From contig DAHVFH010000153.1 of the NCBI GenBank assembly GCA_027317105.1, positions 1-15,400 on the forward strand: DNA of 15,400 bases, written 5' to 3'. Below the pieces are notes generated by a model. That model saw only the letters and a program-made list of their open reading frames with translations, searched no databases and was not told where the DNA came from. The DNA is from Cytophagales bacterium (GTDB lineage Bacteria > Bacteroidota > Bacteroidia > Cytophagales > Cyclobacteriaceae). Of this stretch, positions 7,748-12,995 are shown piece after piece (position 1 is the first letter of the stretch; each line of letters opens with the position of its first letter). The translations under genes and the position numbers were made by a program.

Positions 7748-7948
7748 TTATTCAAAAATTAAAGCTTCGAAATAGGAAATAAAGACATCATGCGGGTTCT
7801 TATCAAAGTAAATAGAAAGTGGTTCTTTGATCGTGGCCGCCAGTTTCTCTTGCAAGGCACTGACAAACTCCGTTACCCAACCAGATCTATTGTCATTATG
7901 ACGATAGGAAATAAAAATGTCGTATTCAAAATCAGGTAAAACCGCCAT
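7748..7948 (-). pseudogene. TIR 5'-end fragment (copy B)
   Basis: MAVLPDFEYDIFISYRHNDN opens a 66-codon frame covering only strand A to the SIYFDKNPHD region of the TIR domain. It then continues as VFISYFEALIFE and stops. Up to NPHD it is nearly identical to the fragment at 10529-10729 and clearly paralogous to residues 6-57 of the large TIR-HD protein. It lacks the part holding the catalytic glutamate, so it cannot be an active NADase. The break after NPHD lands on a sequence coding DVFISY, which resembles the DIFISY at the start of TIR, as if two TIR copies had recombined out of register. TATCTTAG, one mismatch from the -7 consensus, lies four bases before the ATG. Confidence 0.8.
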
Positions 7949-7952
7949 GCCG

Positions 7953-8054
7953 CTAAGATAATGAATTGTTGTCTGTCCACCGTAGCTTCAGCGTAAGTGG
8001 ATGGCTATAAGAGATGAAGTTGTCGTATTCGAAGTTGGGGAGGATTGAAGCCAT
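7953..8054 (-). pseudogene. TIR 5'-end fragment (copy C), 33 codons
   Basis: MASILPNFEYDNFISYSHP matches the first 19 residues of the large TIR-HD protein, then switches to unrelated sequence and stops at 7953. The TIR homology ends at the palindromic element at 7976-8001. Its stop lies four bases before the start of copy B. Its upstream region is a near copy of the promoter of the large gene, so it was duplicated together with that promoter. Confidence 0.75.
7976..8001. repeat. Small palindromic dispersed-repeat-like element
   Basis: TCCAC at 7976-7980 and GTGGA at 7997-8001 flank CGTAGCTTCAGCGTAA. This resembles short CGTAGC/GCGAAGG-type palindromes scattered through many bacterial genomes. 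TIR copy C is interrupted at its edge. Confidence 0.4.
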
Positions 8055-8090
8055 TTCCAAATGTAAAGAGAATTGAATTCTATTGAAAAA
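8055..8090 (-). promoter_or_regulatory. Duplicated TIR promoter (copy C)
   Basis: TACATTTG (minus strand, 8065-8058) lies three bases before the copy C ATG, and AGAATTCAATTCT (8081-8069) lies just upstream. The block aligns with 6844-6885 over about 45 bases with few changes. A TTTC at 8088-8085, 19 bp from the -7 box, is a weak -33 candidate. Confidence 0.55.
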
Positions 8091-8247
8091 TAAAATTTAC
8101 TAACGCAACAATTTAGTGTGGCCTTATCGGTCATTCAATTTAAATTCTTGATACGCGATGGAGAAAAACGTATACAATAACAAACCCAGTATTTACGCTT
8201 CAGCTTCGGCCAGATCCGTTTGCATAAAGCGCTATAAGCTCGAAGTG
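8091..8247. other. Intergenic stretch, no recognised content
   Basis: A 43-codon plus-strand frame from ATG 8158 overlaps the end of the desaturase gene and resembles nothing known. I see no terminator-like hairpin after the desaturase stop. Confidence 0.3.
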
Positions 8248-9357
8248 TCAGTCAACCTCCCCGATTGGCTGGCGACCCAATTGCTTTAGTAGCCGGCCAT
8301 GCGCTGCCAATGCGCCCGCAAATGTTTTAAAGCTTCTATAAGGCATCCCAAATTCGTGCGTTGTTTCTTTCACAATGCTGGCAATCTTCCGGTAGTGTAC
8401 ATGGCAAACGTTGGGGAACAAATGATGCTCAATTTGAAAATTCAATCCCCCTACATACCAGGAGAACCATCGGCTACCGTTACCGAAATTGGTGGTTGTT
8501 AATAATTGATGAACTGCCCAGTTATTCTCCAGAGAACGGTTTTCGTCAAGTGTCGGATAAGCTGTTCCTTCGATCACATGTGCCGGCTGAAAAATAATCG
8601 CCAGAATAAACCCAGCTACGTAATGCATCATAAAAAAGCCAATCAGGATTTGCCACCACATTAATGAGGTTGCCAGCAGCGGGATTACAAAAATATATCC
8701 GGCATAAAATAGTTTGGTAGCAATCAGAATCGCCCATTCCCTTTTCAGGTTAGCGTCTTGCTTCTTAGCCATTCCGTTTTGGTGATAACGCACAAGCCGC
8801 GCAAAGTCTTTCGCCACCATCCAAACAAGGGTCATCAGACCGTATAAGAACCAGGCATAAATAAATTGGTACTTGTGAACCCTGCTCCATTTGGAGTAGG
8901 GCGACATTCGAAGCACCCCCCGCGGGCTAATATCTTCGTCTACTTCGTGAACGTTGGTATAGGAATGATGAAGCACATTATGTTGAATTTTCCAATTGAA
9001 AACACTCGCTCCTACCAGGTTAAGCGAATAGCCGACCAATGTATTCAACCATGGTTTTTTGGAATAGGCACCGTGATTGGCATCATGCATTACCGATAGA
9101 CCAATCCCAGCCAATCCAATCCCCATCACCAGTACTAATACAATGAGTAGGACTAAATCGGTGACAGCGTTGGTGACGATGAGGAAATAGGGAATCAGGT
9201 AGAGTCCAAACATGACCATTGTTTTTATTTTCATTTCCCGGTTGGCCTGCTTGCTGATATTCTTCGTTTTGAAATAGTTACCCACGCGCTTATTCAACGT
9301 GGACGCAAAATCCATATAGGATGTGCCGTATGTGATAGCTTTACTAATAGGTTCCAT
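8248..9357 (-). CDS. Membrane fatty-acid desaturase (acyl-lipid/acyl-CoA, front-end type)
   Basis: This 369-residue di-iron membrane enzyme introduces a cis double bond into acyl chains using O2 and an electron donor. Three histidine boxes are intact: HDANH (91-95), HNVLHH (126-131) and QIEHH (308-312). The Q in place of the first H of box three is the mark of front-end (delta-5/delta-6 or linoleoyl-CoA type) desaturases. Hydrophobic pairs at about 47-90, 165-183 and 210-255 give the usual four membrane spans with the boxes facing the cytoplasm. No fused cytochrome b5 domain is present, so a separate ferredoxin or b5 must supply electrons. The ATG at 9357 is chosen over a TTG 20 codons upstream because the intervening residues are low-complexity and not family-like. 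It stands alone between TIR fragments, and its intact frame shows it is under selection, unlike its neighbours. The substrate position is not certain. Confidence 0.9.
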   Translation of the reverse strand: MEPISKAITYGTSYMDFASTLNKRVGNYFKTKNISKQANREMKIKTMVMFGLYLIPYFLIVTNAVTDLVLLIVLVLVMGIGLAGIGLSVMHDANHGAYSKKPWLNTLVGYSLNLVGASVFNWKIQHNVLHHSYTNVHEVDEDISPRGVLRMSPYSKWSRVHKYQFIYAWFLYGLMTLVWMVAKDFARLVRYHQNGMAKKQDANLKREWAILIATKLFYAGYIFVIPLLATSLMWWQILIGFFMMHYVAGFILAIIFQPAHVIEGTAYPTLDENRSLENNWAVHQLLTTTNFGNGSRWFSWYVGGLNFQIEHHLFPNVCHVHYRKIASIVKETTHEFGMPYRSFKTFAGALAAHGRLLKQLGRQPIGEVD

Positions 9358-9423
9358 TTGCAGGGGTGTAAAGAAATTGAAAAAATGAAAATCAAAAAGA
9401 CTTGGACGACTATTCAAAAAGAG

Positions 9424-9443
9424 AATCCTAAGGAAGTAGGATT
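9424..9443. promoter_or_regulatory. Inverted repeat upstream of the desaturase
   Basis: AATCCTA-AGGAAG-TAGGATT has perfect 7-bp arms, 67 bp upstream of the desaturase ATG. It may be an operator or a short hairpin. No promoter with an exact -7 box was seen near it. Confidence 0.3.
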
Positions 9444-9617
9444 AGGAGATTTAGTTATTTCCCCACAAGAGTGGAATAGTTGAACTAGAGAATTTGATAT
9501 TCTAAAGGTACGCAATTTCAGGGTAGGATAAAAGTCACCGTAAAGCAATCTCTTCCCCTTAGTCAAAAAAAATGGAGCTTCTCTATTCTACTCGTTTTGA
9601 AAAGCGCGACATCGGCT

Positions 9618-9674
9618 TCAATACTTTTCAAGATCTATACCTGCCTCTTTTAATTGCCTTACAAAGTTGGGTGT
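9618..9674 (-). repeat. TPNF element, copy 2, fused to TIR copy D
   Basis: TPNFVRQLKEAGIDLEKY plus stop parallels the copy at 6895-6954. It directly abuts the TIR fragment 9628-9777 in another frame, with the breakpoint around 9674-9680. Confidence 0.5.
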
Positions 9675-9777
9675 CTTTTAATGCATTTACAAAATCTATA
9701 ACCCAACCACTTCGGTTATCGTTGTGGCGATAGGAGATGAAGATGTAGTATTCGAAGCCTGAAACTATTGAAGGCAT
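9628..9777 (-). pseudogene. TIR 5'-end fragment (copy D)
   Basis: The frame begins MPSIVSGFEYYIFISYRHND and continues through GWVIDFVNALKD, matching residues 1-36 of the large TIR protein, then enters the TPNF element out of frame and stops. It lacks every part of the TIR domain beyond the first helix. The ATG at 9777 is preceded by an exact TAACTTTG box, so it still has a promoter although it encodes only about 33 meaningful residues. Confidence 0.75.
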
Positions 9778-9782
9778 AACTA

Positions 9783-9790
9783 CAAAGTTA
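9783..9790 (-). promoter_or_regulatory. -7 box of TIR copy D
   Basis: TAACTTTG on the minus strand matches TAnnTTTG exactly and ends five bases before the ATG of copy D. The transcript would be leaderless or nearly so, as for the other TIR copies. No -33 TTTG is found 17-23 bp upstream. Confidence 0.45.
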
Positions 9791-9839
9791 CAAAACGAAA
9801 CACGCTATAAAAGTTTATTGATAAGCTCCCTGCTTTTTT

Positions 9840-9904
9840 GTCCCATAGGGACTTTGATGTTTTTAGGATATCCCAACAATGGTGGGCCGTCCCATTAAGG
9901 ACGG
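9840..9904. repeat. REP/IS200-like hairpins on the 3' side of the Y1 transposase
   Basis: Three short inverted repeats lie in 65 bases: GTCCC-ATA-GGGAC (9840-9852), CCCA-ACAATGG-TGGG (9872-9886) and CCGTCC-CATTAA-GGACGG (9887-9904). The last matches the hairpin at 10404-10419 on the other side of the transposase remnant. Subterminal hairpins of this kind are the recognition ends of IS200/IS605 elements and the REPs mobilised by RAYT enzymes. Confidence 0.55.
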
Positions 9905-9915
9905 AATGTATTGCA

Positions 9916-10380
9916 TTATTCAACGGGCTTAAAAATATATCGTTTGTCAAATTGCACATCAAGTTTTTCAAGCAACTCCGTGTATTCCTCCAAAAATGAT
10001 CTCTTCCTATGATGTTCTTTTTGGTTCATAACATAATTGTAGACGTGATAAACCTGACTATGACCGTAAGAAAATGCACCATACCCCTCTTGCCATTGAA
10101 ATTTCTCTCTTACAAAGCCTTTCTTATTTATCCATTCGGAAGATTCGCCTTTAACAATTTGCATTAGACTTGAAATTGATTGAGTAGGATGCAGCCCCAC
10201 AAATAAATGCACATGATCTGGCATCCCATTGATGGCTATCATTTTATGTTATGGTTTTTCACAATCCTGGTTGTGTATCGGAATAATTCCTCCTCCCATG
10301 AAGGTTAGATTTAAACTGACCCGGTTCTGCACTGCAAATACAAATTGAATATGCAACTGCGTGTAGGTATTGGCCATACT
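9916..10380 (-). pseudogene. IS200/IS605-type (RAYT-like) Y1 transposase with frameshifts
   Basis: From ATG 10380 the frame reads MANTYTQLHIQFVFAVQNR, the usual N-terminus of these enzymes. It then shifts: a protein-like EELFRYTTRIVKNHN segment lies in the +1 frame (about 10310-10255). The first frame resumes as HKMIAINGMPDHVHLFVG, containing the HUH histidine pair (HVH), and ends with YNYVMNQKEHH, where the nucleophilic tyrosine sits on a helix. Two compensating indels therefore interrupt about 150 codons, and a TAA at 10252-10250 stops the first frame. Y1 transposases cut single-stranded DNA at hairpin-marked ends; matching hairpins lie on both sides. As it stands the gene is inactive. It sits between TIR copies D and E, in the same direction. 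Confidence 0.75.
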
Positions 10381-10403
10381 ATTTTTATTGGTTAAAAACA
10401 TTT

Positions 10404-10419
10404 CGTCCCTAGCAGGACG
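10404..10419. repeat. Hairpin on the 5' side of the Y1 transposase
   Basis: CGTCC-CTAGCA-GGACG, 24 bases upstream of the transposase ATG, shares its arms with the 9887-9904 hairpin. The pair brackets about 500 bases and probably marks the two ends of the mobile element. Confidence 0.5.
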
Positions 10420-10528
10420 ATTTCCGTAAAATAAACTTGCTTCTACAAACATAAAATCCATACGGGATAAATTCCTAACAATTACTTTGGAAAATAACAG
10501 GAATGCAGATCAAGCCTTTCAATTTTCC

Positions 10529-10729
10529 CTAAAAGAATTTTTCAATGCTGTGGGTTTCGAGCAGGCCATCGTGCGGGTTCTTATCGAAGTAAATAGAAAG
10601 CGGTTCTTTGATAGTTGCAGCTAATTCCTCTTGCAAGGCACTAACAAACTCGGTTACCCAGCCGCTCCGGTTATCGTTATGGCGATAGGAGATAAAGATG
10701 TCGTATTCGTAGTTGGGGATCACAGCCAT
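10529..10729 (-). pseudogene. TIR 5'-end fragment (copy E), coupled to the DUF3368 toxin remnant
   Basis: The 66-codon frame opens MAVIPNYEYDIFISYRHNDN and reaches GLLETHSIEKFF before stopping. This matches the large TIR-HD protein to about residue 66, the longest of the four fragments, but still short of the WxxE segment with the catalytic glutamate. It is nearly identical to copy B up to NPHD. Its ATG overlaps the toxin remnant's stop as TAATG, so it would be translated by coupling from the UPF0175-DUF3368 transcript rather than from its own promoter. It could make a small stable TIR half, but nothing shows that it does. Confidence 0.8.
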
Positions 10730-11190
10730 TACTCATTTGCTTCTCGAAGGATATTGCTTCGGATTTTTTCCGAAAAGCGAAAATTAGTATTCTGTATCTT
10801 TTGGAGTATGGGTGCAATTAGAGGCAATATACCTTGATTTTTCGCCTTAAGAAGTATTCCCAATGTTCCTGTATAATTTAGGGCTAACCGCTCGGCTAAT
10901 TTTCTTGCCTTTTGATCATCCATATCAATAATGAATTATCTGTTTCCAAGGCGAGTGCAATGGCACTTGCTTCTCCCTTATCTAATTCAATCTCGAGTAA
11001 TTCAGAATAGCGAAGATTGGTCGCGGATTTAACTGAAACCCAATCGGGAAATGGTTTACCAAATTCCTTGGCAATCTCGGTTGTCGTTGAAACCATGTCA
11101 AAAACCTTTCGCAGCAAGTCAAGTTCTCCGAGTTTATCCAACAATGAAGCAGCTGGTATCGGCAATAACAATGCTATATTTTCTCTGCAT
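10729..11190 (-). pseudogene. DUF3368 PIN-domain toxin with two frameshifts
   Basis: The start ATG (11190-11188) lies inside the end of the antitoxin gene. It reads MQRKYSIVIADTSCFI with the first PIN aspartate (IADTS), then loses frame near 11142. The second frame carries LDKLGELDLLRKVF through LDKGEASAIALALE (the GE-x2-AI acidic motif) to SLLI at about 10930. There a one-base deletion moves the reading to DDQKARKLAERLALNYTGTL and GILLKAKNQG, the standard DUF3368 C-terminus, ending at 10729. Put together, a complete ~153-residue toxin with all three acidic motifs is recognisable, so the damage is recent. PIN toxins are RNases that cut specific RNAs. With two indels the present copy should be silent. 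Confidence 0.85.
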
Positions 11191-11401
11191 CTCGTTTCAT
11201 TTCAGCAACCGGATAATTGATTAATGAAACGTCAAAGTCTGCCAATATCTCAGCGAACGCCACCTTGGTCAGTCCCGCCATCTCTGCCGCCTGACCTAAA
11301 GAAAGTTTTCCTGCTTCAAAAAGTTTTGACGCAAGAAATTTGACTGTTTGCCGGGCATCAAGGTTTGCATTGTCCGGTAGGTTGATCGTGATGGTTTGCA
11401 T
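11174..11401 (-). CDS. UPF0175-family antitoxin
   Basis: This 75-residue protein (MQTITINLPDN at the start, then KLFEAGKLSLGQAAEMAGLT, then FAEILADFDVSLINY) shows the UPF0175 pattern. A short strand for dimerisation is followed by a helix-turn-helix-like segment (about residues 36-55) with the AAEMAGL core that binds DNA. Such proteins are antitoxins paired with DUF3368 PIN toxins and repress their own promoter. The length is usual for the family and the frame is intact. The toxin start overlaps its last codons, the classical arrangement, but that toxin is frameshifted, so the antitoxin is an orphan like the one at 7376-7576. A full Bacteroidota promoter lies directly upstream. Confidence 0.85.
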   Translation of the reverse strand: MQTITINLPDNANLDARQTVKFLASKLFEAGKLSLGQAAEMAGLTKVAFAEILADFDVSLINYPVAEMKRDAEKI

Positions 11402-11405
11402 AAAA

Positions 11406-11436
11406 CAAATTTACGCGAAATTAAAATCATTGCAAA
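11406..11436 (-). promoter_or_regulatory. Promoter of the UPF0175-DUF3368 unit
   Basis: On the minus strand TTTG (11436-11433), 19 bases of spacer, then TAAATTTG (11413-11406) match both Bacteroidota promoter elements exactly. The -7 box ends four bases before the ATG, so the mRNA should be leaderless or nearly so. It is the best-formed promoter in the window. Confidence 0.7.
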
Positions 11437-11538
11437 CTTGGGATCATTCGGACTGGTTATCACCGGAGTTGATTCAGCCTATTATTTTGAAAGTGAGAAA
11501 GGAAGAGGCCGTGTTCAAAATTGAAAACTATTGAGGGC

Positions 11539-11551
11539 ATCTTTCAAAGAT
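11539..11551. promoter_or_regulatory. Short palindrome upstream of endonuclease III
   Basis: ATCTTT-C-AAAGAT is a perfect 6-bp-arm palindrome about 60 bp before the nth start. It may be an operator. A TAATTTG sequence about 30 bp further on is an imperfect -7 box. Confidence 0.25.
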
Positions 11552-11611
11552 AGATGTTTCAACTGATTTTAGTAATTTGCATAGGCTTCTAATTACTAAC
11601 CTCCCGAGTTT

Positions 11612-12238
11612 ATGGCTTCCATCAATTGGCAGAAAGAAATCCAACCGCTTATCAAGAAATACAAAAGCAAAAAACATCCGCTGGATTATCACTCGCCTTA
11701 TGAGCTGATTGTAATGGTGGTGCTCTCTGCACAAGATTCTGACCGGCACATTAATAAATTAGCGCCTGATTTTTTTTCGGCTTTCCCTGACATGAAGGCA
11801 CTCGCTAAAGCAGATGCTGAATCACTTTACGCGATCATCGGTAAGGTTCGCAATTTCAGAAACAAAACGAAATGGTTATTGGAGTTAGCTTCCATTATTA
11901 AAATGGACAAAAACATTCCGACCAGTCTGGAAGAACTGACAGCCTTGCCGGGCATTGGCCGGAAATCTGCCAACGTAATCATGCGCGAAGCAGGGATGAA
12001 AGCCGAAGGTATAATAGTAGATCTTCATGTGGTGAGGGTAGCTCCTCGATTAGGGATTGCCACCGGAACCGATCCTAAAAAAATTGAAAAGCAATTAATG
12101 GAAGCACTGGAGCCCAAAGACTGGGGCGATGTGGGCATGGCCATTTCTTTTCTGGGAAGAGAAACGTGTCGTCCCTCCAATCCTAAATGCATGGATTGCG
12201 TCATGAATAACGTATGCGCTTATTATAAAAGCCTTTAA
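11612..12238 (+). CDS. nth: Endonuclease III (DNA glycosylase/AP lyase)
   Basis: This 208-residue enzyme removes oxidised pyrimidines and nicks abasic sites in base-excision repair. The helix-hairpin-helix LPGIGRKSAN (112-121) carries the catalytic lysine Lys118, VDLHV supplies the catalytic Asp137, and the C-terminal 4Fe-4S loop has the exact spacing C-x6-C-x2-C-x5-C (Cys186, 193, 196, 202). The length and motif order are those of bacterial Nth, so it should be fully active. It differs from the best-known members at LSAQDSDRHINK, where a T is usual in SAQxTD; this looks like a lineage variant. It opens the plus-strand core segment after the accessory region and has no obvious operon partner. 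Confidence 0.93.
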   Translation: MASINWQKEIQPLIKKYKSKKHPLDYHSPYELIVMVVLSAQDSDRHINKLAPDFFSAFPDMKALAKADAESLYAIIGKVRNFRNKTKWLLELASIIKMDKNIPTSLEELTALPGIGRKSANVIMREAGMKAEGIIVDLHVVRVAPRLGIATGTDPKKIEKQLMEALEPKDWGDVGMAISFLGRETCRPSNPKCMDCVMNNVCAYYKSL

Positions 12239-12420
12239 GCCTGCACCTCCTTCCACCCAACATACAGAAATTTTCAGAGCGATTAGTACAACCGAGGTTA
12301 CGCAATACTATTACGTCATCGCGAGTTCCAGCGAGGGAAGAGGAAAGGACGAAGCGATCCCCCACCCACAACACAAATTCAGCGCTAGTTCTCGCAAAAA
12401 GCATTCATTTTAAGTAGTAT
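12239..12420. repeat. Intergenic stretch containing a dispersed-repeat-like segment
   Basis: Bases 12314-12366 read CGTCATCGCGAG, then GCGAGGGAAGAGG, then GGACGAAGCGATCC. The CGTCATyGCGAG and GAAGCrATCC ends are typical of a non-coding repeat scattered in many bacterial genomes. The rest of the gap after nth holds no gene and no clear terminator. Confidence 0.45.
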
Positions 12421-12446
12421 AGAATTTAAAATAAATTCTCACTTTG
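12421..12446 (+). promoter_or_regulatory. Operator-like inverted repeat and -7 box ahead of the IorA/IorB genes
   Basis: AGAATTTAAAATAAATTCT (12421-12439) has perfect 8-bp arms with a 3-bp gap. It runs into TCACTTTG (12439-12446), one mismatch from TAnnTTTG, 45 bases before the first ATG. A repressor bound there would cover the promoter. No -33 TTTG is visible. Confidence 0.4.
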
Positions 12447-12491
12447 TTCGTCCAAAGTAGTAATTTCATAACCTGATTAAATCCTAACCTT

Positions 12492-12995
12492 ATGACACTG
12501 AAAATAAACGGCAAGGAGCACTCCATTTCGGTTGAGCCTTCCATGCCCCTGCTTTGGGTCCTCCGCGATGTACTCAACATGACGGGCACCAAATACGGTT
12601 GCGGAGTAGCGGCCTGCGGTGCTTGCACTGTTCATATCGATGGCGTGGCCACCCGCACGTGCATCCTCCCGGTTTCCGCTGCCGAAGGAAAAGAAATAAA
12701 AACCATTGAAGCAATAGGTGAAACGGAACTATCTGCTGTGCAGAAAGCCTGGATCAAACATCAAGTGCCGCAATGCGGCTACTGCCAATCGGGAATGATC
12801 ATGGCGGTAGAAAGTTTGTTAAGTGAAATTCCCAATCCAACGGACGAAGACATCAACCAAAAGATCACCAACATTTGTCGGTGTGGAACCTATCAACGAA
12901 TTCGGACAGCCATCAAAACTGCTGCGGAGTACCGTGCCGCTGCAGCTACAACAAAATCTGAAAAATCATCCACCTCTAAACATAAACTATCATGA
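12492..12995 (+). CDS. iorA: 2Fe-2S subunit of an IorAB-type molybdenum hydroxylase
   Basis: This 167-residue small subunit carries electrons from the molybdenum site. Its plant-type ferredoxin domain (1-75) has Cys37, Cys42, Cys45 and Cys57. The helical second domain binds the other cluster through CGYC (95-98) and CRC (129-131). It belongs to the xanthine dehydrogenase / isoquinoline 1-oxidoreductase / aldehyde oxidase family, and the two-gene layout without an FAD subunit is the IorA-IorB arrangement. A low-complexity Ala/Ser/Lys tail (147-167) follows the domain. It has no export signal of its own and would be carried across the membrane with the Tat-bearing partner. Its stop overlaps the next start as ATGA, so the two are translated together. 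The gene symbol reflects the family, not a proven isoquinoline substrate. Confidence 0.9.
   Translation: MTLKINGKEHSISVEPSMPLLWVLRDVLNMTGTKYGCGVAACGACTVHIDGVATRTCILPVSAAEGKEIKTIEAIGETELSAVQKAWIKHQVPQCGYCQSGMIMAVESLLSEIPNPTDEDINQKITNICRCGTYQRIRTAIKTAAEYRAAAATTKSEKSSTSKHKLS

Noticed and set aside
8158..8289. 43-codon plus-strand frame from an ATG
   Set aside because: It overlaps the desaturase 3' end antisense and has no family-like pattern or promoter.
7625..11190. Programmed frameshifting or retron-like explanation for the broken toxin genes
   Set aside because: The breaks lack slippery heptamers with downstream structure, and several genes carry multiple unrelated lesions; ordinary decay is simpler.
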